Shown here in pieces: positions 9,471 to 17,384 of a stretch of 64,000 nucleotides of DNA. A program made the position numbers and the translations under genes. The notes beneath the pieces were generated by a model that worked only from the letters and a program-made list of their open reading frames with translations, did not search any database and was not told the origin of the DNA. How positions within the stretch are numbered: the stretch's first letter is position 1; each line of letters begins with the position of its first letter. Source of the DNA: Natrialba taiwanensis DSM 12281 (GTDB lineage Archaea > Halobacteriota > Halobacteria > Halobacteriales > Natrialbaceae); assembly GCF_000337595.1 (NCBI RefSeq), contig NZ_AOIL01000070.1, positions 1 through 64,000 on the forward strand, in the 5' to 3' direction.

Positions 9471-9845
9471 TCACCCGGCAAAACCGGAGAGGGGCCACTC
9501 GCTGTCATCATCGTCGTCCTGGATACTCGGTGCGCTCACGAGGACAAACGCGCTTTCGTCGTCACCGTTTTGGATCTGGCGCGTCGACGTTGGCGGGATC
9601 CAGAGTGCATCGCCGGTTTCCATCGCGACCGGTTCGTCGTCGACGACGACTGTCGCTTCGCCTTCGATGAGGACGTAGACTTCCTCGTGGTCGTTGTCAG
9701 TGTGGTCGTGTGGCTTGCTTTTCCAGCCCGGATCACAGCGGGCAACCGTTACGCCGACCTGTTCCGTTTCGAGCGGATCGCTCAGGAAGTGCATCGCACT
9801 CGACACCTGCTCGACTTCCTCGTAGTTCACTTTCCGATAGGACAT
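9471..9845 (-). CDS. Cupin-fold protein
   Basis: This 124-residue single-domain cupin has motif 1 as G40, His46, His48 and Glu54/55 in CDPGWKSKPHDHTDNDHEE. Motif 2 (G78-D-A-L-W-I-P-P) is conserved in outline, but the usual metal-binding His is replaced by Arg89. A three-ligand metal site is therefore likely. Such small haloarchaeal cupins are generally of unknown substrate. It is on the same strand as the upstream-lying sensor kinase but 238 bp away, so co-transcription is uncertain. The acidic C-terminal tail (IQDDDDDSEW) is typical of halophiles. Confidence 0.85.
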   Translation of the reverse strand: MSYRKVNYEEVEQVSSAMHFLSDPLETEQVGVTVARCDPGWKSKPHDHTDNDHEEVYVLIEGEATVVVDDEPVAMETGDALWIPPTSTRQIQNGDDESAFVLVSAPSIQDDDDDSEWPLSGFAG

Positions 9846-10092
9846 GGCTGTGCCTTGGTGTGGACGACAGTAAAGTTACGCGTTCATCCACCCTGACCGA
9901 TCAGGTCGAACCCGTCGACCGGCGCGACCGCACCCTCGACCGGCAGGTGCACGCGCCATTCACAACTCGACCGAACAACATGGGTCCACCCCCGCCGGGG
10001 GACCGATCACCTGATTGTCCCGGTTCGACGCGCATCACCGCCGTATCCCCGTCAGTGCGCCCGTCTATCACACTGGTATACCGGAGCCAACA

Positions 10093-10102
10093 GCTATATA
10101 GC
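10093..10102 (+). promoter_or_regulatory. Palindromic TATA element
   Basis: GCTATATAGC is a perfect 10-bp palindrome 28 bp before the GTG at 10130, with a second partial copy (AGCTATAG) beginning at 10108. The spacing fits a leaderless haloarchaeal promoter and supports the GTG start. Confidence 0.55.
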
Positions 10103-10129
10103 CACCCAGCTATAGGTGCCAGCAAAGCG

Positions 10130-10588
10130 GTGCACGACGTGATCCTGACACCAACACGTTCGGATCGACTCCTGGTCGCCGTCTCGCTCGCCCTGTTCGG
10201 CGTCGCGGGCGCTTTGAGCGCCTCCGTCGACGAACTCGGCCCAACGCTTGGCGCGACGACACTCGCCATTGCGGGCGTCTACACGCTCGCCAAGTACGCA
10301 AACAGCGTTTCTCGACGCACGCTTGCTTCCCTTGCACTCGTCCTCTGGACCGGATTCCTCGCCGTCGCTACCCTGCACGTCATCGGGCTCCAGACGATCG
10401 GTGCCGCCGTTCCCGGTCCGACCGCCGTGCTCGTCATCGCGGTCACCGCGGCGACGTGGGCACTGCTCCTGACTGCCTGCTCGACGACCGCGTTCCTCGG
10501 GTTCCGCGAGTACGGGACAACCGTCAGTACCGAGACCCTCGACGAGCAAAGCATCGAGAGCGAGCCGTCCGACTACTCGACGCGATAG
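10130..10588 (+). CDS. Small multi-pass membrane protein of unknown function
   Basis: This is a predicted 152-residue protein with four hydrophobic segments (about 11-30, 34-50, 60-82 and 92-120) and a hydrophilic Glu/Ser-rich C-terminus. The start is a GTG (reads MHDVILTPTRSD), chosen because a TATA palindrome lies 28 bp upstream. The frame extends far upstream but without protein-like composition. No family motif is recognised. The 3' end overlaps the end of the convergent O-methyltransferase gene by 16 bp. Confidence 0.6.
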   Translation: MHDVILTPTRSDRLLVAVSLALFGVAGALSASVDELGPTLGATTLAIAGVYTLAKYANSVSRRTLASLALVLWTGFLAVATLHVIGLQTIGAAVPGPTAVLVIAVTAATWALLLTACSTTAFLGFREYGTTVSTETLDEQSIESEPSDYSTR

Positions 10589-11268
10589 CTCACCGCGATT
10601 CCCTCGCCGAGGGGCACGACGACCGTCTCGAACGACGGGTCTTCTCGAACGCGCTCTAGATACGCCGCGATTCCGCGCGTATGCTCGTTGCTTTCATCCC
10701 CAGTGTTTGCATGCTCTTTCTCACCCTCTGCCGTCGCCTCAACCATCTCCAGCAGCGCCTCGAACTCGATACTGCTGGCCGAAATTGCATTATCCGCAAT
10801 GACGACGCCACCGACCGGAACCTTCGAGCGGACGGCCTCGAACGCCGCTTCGTACCGATTCTTCTCGAGGTCGAGCAACACCACGTCGAACGGCCCCTCG
10901 TATCGCTCGACCGTCTCCAGTGCGTCGCCGAGTTCATATCGCGCAACGTCGTCGTATCTACCAGCAGTCATATACTCGCGGGCCTGCTCGAGTTCAGCCT
11001 CGTCGACTTCGGTGAGGACGATTTCGCCGTCAGCAGAGAGTGCCTCGGCGAACCAGTACGCGGAGTAGCCGTAGCCCGAGCCGAACTCGAAGATGCGCTC
11101 GGCGTCGGTGAGACGGGCGACGAACCGGAGGAACGCGCCGACCTCGGGACCAACGTGGGGAAAGCCCTCCTCGCGGGCGAACTCGTCCATCTCGGCGAGC
11201 GTGTCGTCGGGGTCGGGACCGGCTGCACGAACGAAGCGACTGAGCTCGGTTGTGAGTACGTCAACCAT
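10573..11268 (-). CDS. Class I SAM-dependent O-methyltransferase
   Basis: This 231-residue enzyme of the caffeoyl-CoA/catechol O-methyltransferase type (Methyltransf_24 or Methyltransf_3-like) starts at ATG 11268. The SAM-binding glycine motif is IFEFGSGYGYSAYWFA, the acidic ribose-binding residue is in VLTEVDEAE, and the motif VVLLDLEKNRYEAAF carries the metal/substrate Asp position. VGGVVIADNAI follows. Substrates of the haloarchaeal members are unknown. It is convergent with the small membrane protein gene, with 3' ends overlapping by 16 bp. Confidence 0.85.
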   Translation of the reverse strand: MVDVLTTELSRFVRAAGPDPDDTLAEMDEFAREEGFPHVGPEVGAFLRFVARLTDAERIFEFGSGYGYSAYWFAEALSADGEIVLTEVDEAELEQAREYMTAGRYDDVARYELGDALETVERYEGPFDVVLLDLEKNRYEAAFEAVRSKVPVGGVVIADNAISASSIEFEALLEMVEATAEGEKEHANTGDESNEHTRGIAAYLERVREDPSFETVVVPLGEGIAVSYRVE

Positions 11269-11369
11269 GGCTAGTGGTACGGGAGCGAGAATATCAAGTT
11301 CGGGGGACGATGCCACGCCGTGCGGTCACCCCTGTGAACCGTTCCGGAACCGAGATTCGGGGGCGACTC

Positions 11370-12539
11370 TCAGCCGACCGTGGCGGGGACGAGCAACACC
11401 AGCACCTTCGCGTACAGGACCATGAACAGGAGGGCGAAGGGGTAGGTGTTGCCGTAGGCGGCACCGACCTCGTCGGCGTCGGTAGCGTCGATCGCCGCGG
11501 CGAGGCCTTTCGTGTCGGTGTGGCCGCCGCAGATACCGCCGGCGGCCGTGATCCAGTCCTGGCCCCAGAGCCGTCGCGTGACGGCCAGTCCGACGAGAAT
11601 CGCGGCGAGGCTCGTCAGCGCCGATGCCAGGACGATCTGAACGCCGTACTCGGCGACCGTTTGAACGAGCCCGCTGCCGGCCTCGATACCGACCGTTGCG
11701 AGGAACAGGCCGAGCGTGAGCGAGCGGAGTTCCGAGAGGATCGTCCGGTCCATCCGCAGCGTGATCGGCCCGAGCTCGCCGACGTAGCCGAGCACCAGCG
11801 CGGCGATGATGACGCCGCCGGTCGTTCCGAGCGTCGGCGCGCCGAGCGGACCGAGCGGCAGCGGGATCGACCCGAGCACGACGCCGAGTGCGAGCACGAG
11901 TCCGAATCCGACGAGGCTGAACGGTACCCGCTCGATCGACGAGCCGTCGGTATTCGACTCCGTTTCGCCGACATCGGCTTCGTACTGTCGACGCTCCGTA
12001 TCCATCTCGAGGCCGGCGAATCGAGGATAGAGTTGCTGAAAGAGGACGATGAGGACGGCACCGACAACGTAGCCGATCGAGTGGCCGATCTGGTATGACG
12101 CCTGTGCGCTACCGGACAGACCGTCAAGGGCGGACGCGAGACCGGGGCTGCTCGTCAGCGCGCCGGTGAACGCACCCATGAGCAACGGCGTATTCGTCTC
12201 GGGGAACAGGACCGTCGCCGAGATGGCGGTAACCGCGAAACCCGATGCGGTCATGACGGCCGCGAGGACGACGAAGTACGGGCCGTAGGTCCGGATAACG
12301 CCGGAAATATCCTCGGCGGCGATCAACCCGACGCAGGCGACGAACAGCGCGAGTGCGAGGCCGGAGTACGACGGCGGGACCGTCAGTCCGAGGTGACCGA
12401 GCACCAATCCCGCAAAGAGCGGGCCGGCGACCCCGAACGAGACGCCTCGAACGGTGACGCGCCCGACCGCCATGCCGACGACGAGCGCCAGAAAGACGAC
12501 GAAAATTCCGTTACCGAGCACGTCGCTCACGACGGACAC
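11370..12539 (-). CDS. AspT/YidE-type transporter
   Basis: This 389-residue membrane protein has about ten hydrophobic helices in two halves separated by a hydrophilic loop (about 178-205, DTERRQYEADVGETESNTDG). Each half carries a glycine-rich signature of the aspartate:alanine exchanger family (Asp-Al_Ex; AspT, YidE, YbjL): GAFTGALTSSPGLASALD in the first half and TAAGGICGGHTDTKGLAAA in the second. It lacks the central TrkA-C (RCK_C) domains that YidE and AspT usually carry between the halves, so it is a compact version. The substrate is unknown; a dicarboxylate or amino acid is likely from the family. Confidence 0.72.
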   Translation of the reverse strand: MSVVSDVLGNGIFVVFLALVVGMAVGRVTVRGVSFGVAGPLFAGLVLGHLGLTVPPSYSGLALALFVACVGLIAAEDISGVIRTYGPYFVVLAAVMTASGFAVTAISATVLFPETNTPLLMGAFTGALTSSPGLASALDGLSGSAQASYQIGHSIGYVVGAVLIVLFQQLYPRFAGLEMDTERRQYEADVGETESNTDGSSIERVPFSLVGFGLVLALGVVLGSIPLPLGPLGAPTLGTTGGVIIAALVLGYVGELGPITLRMDRTILSELRSLTLGLFLATVGIEAGSGLVQTVAEYGVQIVLASALTSLAAILVGLAVTRRLWGQDWITAAGGICGGHTDTKGLAAAIDATDADEVGAAYGNTYPFALLFMVLYAKVLVLLVPATVG

Positions 12540-12871
12540 GGCCGCTCACCTCCCTCGAGTGCCGTCGCGTTCGTCCGACCGATACCGAGAACGTTCCGCC
12601 GATACAGCGATAATACCTGTCTGATGGGTAGTAGCACCTCCTAAGCGGCGCTTCTCTCGTTCCGGCCGGTCGAGCGTCGCGGAGCGATGCCCGGCCGTGC
12701 CACTCAAAAATTACTACCCAACGAGTAAGGTCTCATCGATATGGAGAGAATGTCCGTATCGTCAATTATGATAGCCACTACTGCGGATTAGACGCTCTGA
12801 ATTGCCTCTCCCACACTCACAGCGGGTGTAGGATCAACGAATTTCGCTTTCAGTGCAGCGCAGTAGAGCCG
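12540..12871. other. Intergenic region with distant inverted repeat
   Basis: This 332-bp gap should hold the promoter of the AspT-like gene and the 3' end of the acyl-CoA ligase gene. It contains TGGGTAGTA at 12625-12633 and its exact complement TACTACCCA at 12712-12720. I see no coding sequence or RNA gene. Confidence 0.4.
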
Positions 12872-14455
12872 TCAGTTCGTCTCTGCTTCCGCCGTCTCCT
12901 CGCGCTCACGAAGCTTGAACTTCTGGACCTTCCCCGTCGTCGTCCGCGGGAGTTCCTCGACGAACTCGATTTCGCGCGGGTGCTTGTACTCCGCCAGATT
13001 AGTCAGGCAGTACTCTCGGAGTTCATCGTCCGTCACGTCGGCGTCGGGCGTCGGCACGACGAATGCCTTGACCGTCTCCCCCCGTCGATCGTCCGGAATG
13101 CCGGCGACCGCGGCGTCAGCAACGGCCTCGTGTTCGAACAGCAATTCCTCGACTTCGCGCGGATAGACGTTGTACCCGCCCGTGACGATCATGTGCTTCT
13201 CGCGGTCGACGACGTAGAAGAAGCCGTCTTCGTCGTGGTAGCCCACGTCGCCGGTGTGGAACCACGTCGTGCCCGCTGCCTCGGTGAAGGCCTTCTCGTT
13301 CGCCTCGGGCAGGCCGTAGTAGCCTTTCATCACGTTCGGCCCGGAGACGACGATTTCGCCGATGATCTCGGTTAAGTCCGCTTCGTCCTCGTCGACTGGC
13401 CCTTCCTCGACGGGCGAGACATCCTCGAACTCGTCATTGACGACCTTCGAGTCGACGCCGGGGACGGTCTTGCCGATGCTACCGACGCGCCGCCCGTCGA
13501 TCGGACTGTTGAAGTGCGTGATCGGGCTGGTCTCGGTGAGCCCGTATCCCTCGTAGACCATCGGTTCGTAGCGGTCTTCGAACTGCCGGAGGACTTCGGT
13601 CGGAATGCCGGACCCGCCGACGCCGCACAGCCGGACCGAGGAGAAATCGAACTCGTCGGCGTTGGGCTGGTTGATCACGTCGTTGTACATCGCCGGCACG
13701 CCGTGGAAGACCGTGAGTTCCTCGCTCTCGACGAGCGAGACGGCGTCCTGGGCGTCCCAGTCGGCCATCGGGTAGTAGGCCGCACCGTTGAACAACGCGG
13801 CGTTCATCGTGACGGTCATCCCGTAGATGTGAAACAGCGGTAGAACGCCGAGTTGCCTGTCGTCGGACCGAATTCCGTCCGGAACGAGTTTCGCCGCCGC
13901 CGTCGCATTCGAGGCGAGATTTTCGTGCGTTAGCTGGACGCCTTTCGGCTGACCCGTCGTCCCCGACGTGTACGGCTGGACCGCCACGTCGTCGTCGGCG
14001 CGGTCGACGATATCGGGTTCACCGCGCTCGAGGAACGCCTCGAACGTCGTCGCACCCTCGGCTTCGCCGTCAATACTGACGACGTGTTCGACGCTCGTCT
14101 CGTCCTGGACCGCCGTGACGAACGGGACGAGATCGGAGAGCGTGACGACCACCCTGGCCTCGCTGTCGCCGAGTAAGTGGCTGATCTCCCGTGACTTGTA
14201 CTGCGGGTTCATCGGTACGACGACACCACCGGCACGGAGCGTCCCGTGGAAGGCGATCAGAAACGGCGGGACGTTCGGCAGATAGAGCGCAATACGGTCG
14301 TCCACCCCGATCCCCCGCTCGTTGAGCGCGGTCGCGAACGCACCAGTCTGTGCCCAGAACTCGTCGTAACTGGTTTCTTCCCCCCGGAATCCGATCGCGG
14401 TGTTGTCCCCGTGCTCCTCGACGGCTGCCGCGACATTCGTGACAAGGTTTGCCAT
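12872..14455 (-). CDS. Acyl-CoA synthetase (AMP-forming)
   Basis: This 527-residue member of the adenylate-forming (ANL) superfamily activates a carboxylic acid to acyl-CoA through an acyl-adenylate. The P-loop-like core is YTSGTTGQPKG at 162-172. YEGYGLTETSP and TTWFHTGDVGYHDEDGF give the A5 and A7 cores, and VDREKHMIVTGGYNVYP the hinge. The catalytic lysine is Lys509 in PRTTTGKVQKF. Overall it resembles medium/long-chain fatty acid:CoA ligases. It is divergent from a universal stress protein gene across a 201-bp region with a 26-bp palindrome. Length is normal for the family. Confidence 0.92.
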   Translation of the reverse strand: MANLVTNVAAAVEEHGDNTAIGFRGEETSYDEFWAQTGAFATALNERGIGVDDRIALYLPNVPPFLIAFHGTLRAGGVVVPMNPQYKSREISHLLGDSEARVVVTLSDLVPFVTAVQDETSVEHVVSIDGEAEGATTFEAFLERGEPDIVDRADDDVAVQPYTSGTTGQPKGVQLTHENLASNATAAAKLVPDGIRSDDRQLGVLPLFHIYGMTVTMNAALFNGAAYYPMADWDAQDAVSLVESEELTVFHGVPAMYNDVINQPNADEFDFSSVRLCGVGGSGIPTEVLRQFEDRYEPMVYEGYGLTETSPITHFNSPIDGRRVGSIGKTVPGVDSKVVNDEFEDVSPVEEGPVDEDEADLTEIIGEIVVSGPNVMKGYYGLPEANEKAFTEAAGTTWFHTGDVGYHDEDGFFYVVDREKHMIVTGGYNVYPREVEELLFEHEAVADAAVAGIPDDRRGETVKAFVVPTPDADVTDDELREYCLTNLAEYKHPREIEFVEELPRTTTGKVQKFKLREREETAEAETN

Positions 14456-14500
14456 TGCTCACGCAAACTGTTGTCGCACTGTGTGAAAAACATTTACATT

Positions 14501-14515
14501 GTTTATACTATATTG
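14501..14515. promoter_or_regulatory. AT-rich promoter element between divergent genes
   Basis: A TTTATACTATATTG stretch lies about 45-60 bp upstream of the acyl-CoA ligase start (14455) on the minus strand and about 140 bp from uspA. It is the only TATA-like run in the gap and probably serves the ligase. Confidence 0.4.
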
Positions 14516-14535
14516 AGTCATCCTTACCAGACCGA

Positions 14536-14561
14536 CGAGTTCAGCGCCGGCGCTGAACTCG
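14536..14561. promoter_or_regulatory. 26-bp perfect palindrome between acyl-CoA ligase and uspA
   Basis: The left arm CGAGTTCAGCGCC is followed without a gap by its exact complement GGCGCTGAACTCG. The element lies 80 bp from the ligase start and 95 bp from the uspA start. It may be an operator for a dimeric regulator or a strong hairpin in a leader transcript. The half-site GAGTTCAGC recurs elsewhere in the window. Confidence 0.7.
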
Positions 14562-14656
14562 AGAGCAAGCGGGTGAGACAGACACTGAACGCGGCCGTCT
14601 CGGTGGCCCAGATGGGAGTCGAGCCTATTTACGTTCGTGCGCCAAACGTCCGAGCG

Positions 14657-15283
14657 ATGTACGATCACGTCCTCATTCCGACGGACGGGAGCGATGGAAC
14701 TCGGCGGTCGATCACGCACGGATTAGCCATCGCCGACCAGTTCGACGCAACGGTTCACGCACTCTCGGTCGTCCCGGAAGGCCCGTTTGGAACGTTCGAG
14801 AGCGAGGCCGCAACCGAGGCCGCCCGGCGCGCCGTCGACCGGGTCGCAATGGAAACGAGGGCCGCCGATCTCGAAACCGTTACCACCGTCGCACAGGGTG
14901 TCCCTCACGAGGAGATCCTCGCCTACGCGGACGACAACGAGATCGATCTCATCGTCATGGGGACCCAGGGGCGGACCGGCCTCGACCGCGTCCTCGTCGG
15001 GAGCGTCACCGAACGCGTCGTCCGCATGGCCGACGTGCCGGTCGTCACCGTCCGACTGACGGACGACATCCGAATCACCGACGCCGAGGAGGCGCGTGAA
15101 CTCGCGCACGAACAGGCCGAACAGGAGGGGTACGAGGACGTAACGAGTGTCAGCGAGCCACATCGAACCAGCGCCTCCTGGATCGTTCCGCTCGAAGCGA
15201 ACGGCCACTCGATGCAAGTCCACATCGACGCGGTATCCGGCGAGGGTCGAATTGCAGACCGAACTCGCGACGAGGACCGATAA
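14657..15283 (+). CDS. Universal stress protein with C-terminal PepSY-like extension
   Basis: This is a 208-residue protein. Residues 1-133 are a UspA domain: VLIPTDGSDG at the N-terminus and the ATP-binding signature GTQGRTGLDRVLVGSVTERVV (G-x2-G-x9-G-S/T) at about 102-122. Residues 141-200 form an extra module with a helix (AEEARELAHEQAEQEGY), then strands ending SWIVPLEANGHSMQVHIDAVSGEG. This layout (helix, then W-x-V and a V-x-I-D-A-x-S-G ending) resembles a PepSY domain. Start ATG 14657 is chosen because the UspA fold begins there. The role is presumably stress-related nucleotide binding, possibly in connection with the adjacent ligase. Confidence 0.85.
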   Translation: MYDHVLIPTDGSDGTRRSITHGLAIADQFDATVHALSVVPEGPFGTFESEAATEAARRAVDRVAMETRAADLETVTTVAQGVPHEEILAYADDNEIDLIVMGTQGRTGLDRVLVGSVTERVVRMADVPVVTVRLTDDIRITDAEEARELAHEQAEQEGYEDVTSVSEPHRTSASWIVPLEANGHSMQVHIDAVSGEGRIADRTRDEDR

Positions 15284-15330
15284 GAATCGATGCGGCGGTG
15301 TCTCCGTGCTGGCCACCGTGCGAACGAGTG

Positions 15331-16596
15331 CTATTCAGCCGATCCGAGACGATCGACGACCGGCGTCGCAGTGATCCCGTGGACGACGACCGAGAGCAGG
15401 ACGACCGCACCGACCAGCGCCCACACCAGGTCCGCGTTGGCGAAGACGGCCTCGTTGAGGCCGTGTGAGAGGTAGTAAAACGAGCCGATTCCACGGATAC
15501 CGAAGAAGGCGATCGTGCCACGTTCGGCCCAGTCGCGATCGAACCCGAGCAAACCGATGAGCCCTGCGACCGGTCGAACGACGAAGACGATCACGACAGC
15601 AGCGATTGCGGCCTCGATCGTCAACGGCGCGAGAAGGCCGCCGACGATCGCACCGCCGAAAAAGACCATAATAATCGCCATCACGGCCTGCTCTGCCAAC
15701 TCGCTGATCTCGTGTAACGCCTCGTTGTACTCGTGCGAGCGCTCGTAGTCACGAATCAGTAGCGCCGCGATGAAGACGGCGATGAACCCGTAGCCGCCGA
15801 CGAGTTCAGTGAGGCCGTAGACGAGCAGCGTCCCGGCGACGGCTTCGAGGCCCTGTACCGATTCGGCGATCTGGGTGGTCGGGTTCGTCAGGAAGACGAT
15901 GCGAGCCGTCACTGCCCCGAGAACGGCACCGAGTGCGACGCCGACGGCGATTTTGTAGGCGACGGCGACGAGGAGCCACTCGCCGAGCCAGTTGCCGGGA
16001 GCGATACCGACGAGGGCGATCGCGATGGCAAGATTCGTAAACGGGAACGCGAGGCCGTCGTTCAGGCCGGCTTCGGAGGAGAGTGCGAATCGGACCTCCG
16101 CCTCGTCTTCGCGGGCAGGCGGGGCCTCGATCTGTTCGTTGGTTCCCGAGCCGGGTTCGTCGACCTGGACTTCCGCGGCGAGGACCGGGTCCGTCGGCGC
16201 GATGCACGCCCCGAGCAGGACGGCCGTGGGGAGAACCAGACCCGCGAGCCCCCAGCCGAGCAGCGCTGCGCCGATAATCGACAGCGGCATCGTGATCGCG
16301 AGGAGTCGCCACGTCGACGCCCAGGCGCGAAGTCCGGGCGGGCGGTCGAGTTTCAGCCCGACTCCCATGAGCGCGAGGATCACGCCGAGTTCGGCGAGGC
16401 GTTCGGTCGTCTCGCTCTGTTCGAGCGGGTCCGGTGGTGGGAGATCGATCGGGAGGCCAAACACCAGCAAGCCGAAGGCGACGAAGAAAAGCGGCAGCGA
16501 AATCGATCGGTTCGCGACGAGACGGGGCAAGATCGCGACCCCGAAGAGTACGATTCCGATGAAAACGAGGCCGATGTCGTACAACTCGAGTACCAT
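15331..16596 (-). CDS. NhaP/CPA1-type cation:proton antiporter
   Basis: This 421-residue membrane protein with about 12 helices belongs to the CPA1 monovalent cation:proton antiporters (Na+/H+ exchange, pH and sodium homeostasis). Key features are GACIAPTDPVLAAEVQVDEPG (the conserved TDP around the ion-binding helix), SSEAGLNDGLAFPF and FFGIRGIGSFYYLSHG. The start is taken as ATG 16596 (MVLELYDIGLVF); a longer frame upstream would overlap the divergent lipoprotein gene. The 50-bp gap to that gene must contain both promoters. Confidence 0.88.
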   Translation of the reverse strand: MVLELYDIGLVFIGIVLFGVAILPRLVANRSISLPLFFVAFGLLVFGLPIDLPPPDPLEQSETTERLAELGVILALMGVGLKLDRPPGLRAWASTWRLLAITMPLSIIGAALLGWGLAGLVLPTAVLLGACIAPTDPVLAAEVQVDEPGSGTNEQIEAPPAREDEAEVRFALSSEAGLNDGLAFPFTNLAIAIALVGIAPGNWLGEWLLVAVAYKIAVGVALGAVLGAVTARIVFLTNPTTQIAESVQGLEAVAGTLLVYGLTELVGGYGFIAVFIAALLIRDYERSHEYNEALHEISELAEQAVMAIIMVFFGGAIVGGLLAPLTIEAAIAAVVIVFVVRPVAGLIGLLGFDRDWAERGTIAFFGIRGIGSFYYLSHGLNEAVFANADLVWALVGAVVLLSVVVHGITATPVVDRLGSAE

Positions 16597-16646
16597 CAGG
16601 GACCAGTAACTACCGACAACGGAAGTCTTGAAGCCGATGCAGGCAG

Positions 16647-17321
16647 ATGCAGAACGAATCCCTATGGCGGCCGCCACCCCAGGCCGAGACGATGATGCGA
16701 CGCGGCGATTCCTCGGACCGTCAGGCCCAGCCTCGCGACCGTCCCCGAACCGAGACGTGCCGCCGGCGGCTCCTCCGATGGGGCAGTCTCGTCGGCCTCA
16801 CTTCCCTGAGCGGCTGTACCGCAGATATCGGCGAGGAGTTCCCGCCGAACGAAAAGTGGCCGACCGCCGACCTCGCACCCTCGCTCCCCGTGAGCGAACG
16901 ATCCACCGTCCTGGAAAACGGAATCGAAGCGATGGCTCCCGAATCGATCGCCGACGAAGCCGAGTTCGAGACGGCGATCGACGAGTACGGAATCGACGTC
17001 GAGACGGTCGAGCGAGACCGGGACGTGCTGACGATCGAGTACGCCGCGACGGAGCGCTACGAGACGAGTACGCTCCACACCCTCGGCCCGATTGCAGGCG
17101 CGTTCGCAGCCCTCGTCGACGCCGGCTACGACGCCACCGCGCTCGCCGTTACCATCCTCGATCCTGCCCCCGACTCGTTCGGCGAAGCCTCGATCGAACG
17201 CCCGTGGGCCGAGGCCTACCTCGACGGCGACCTGTCCGCGGCGGAATACGGTGAACTCGTCGCCACGACGGTCGCCTCCGAACGTCACCCACCGGATGTC
17301 GAAGTCTCACCGTCAGAATAG
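16647..17321 (+). CDS. Predicted Tat-exported lipoprotein of unknown function
   Basis: This is a 224-residue protein with a long basic N-region, a twin-arginine motif (CRRRLLRWGSLVG) and a haloarchaeal lipobox (SLSGC). It is probably exported folded and lipid-anchored on the outside. The mature part is acidic and includes a patterned segment (TLHTLGPIAGAFAALVDAGYDA) suggestive of an alpha/beta domain. Alternative starts at 16692 and 16695 are closer to the RR motif. No known family is recognised. It is divergent from the antiporter and convergent with pccA. Confidence 0.65.
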   Translation: MQNESLWRPPPQAETMMRRGDSSDRQAQPRDRPRTETCRRRLLRWGSLVGLTSLSGCTADIGEEFPPNEKWPTADLAPSLPVSERSTVLENGIEAMAPESIADEAEFETAIDEYGIDVETVERDRDVLTIEYAATERYETSTLHTLGPIAGAFAALVDAGYDATALAVTILDPAPDSFGEASIERPWAEAYLDGDLSAAEYGELVATTVASERHPPDVEVSPSE

Positions 17322-17384
17322 CGTTCTCGCGGTACCGACCCGTTGTTTCCCGTGGTTTCTGCCTCCCGATACGCCCGAATTTCC

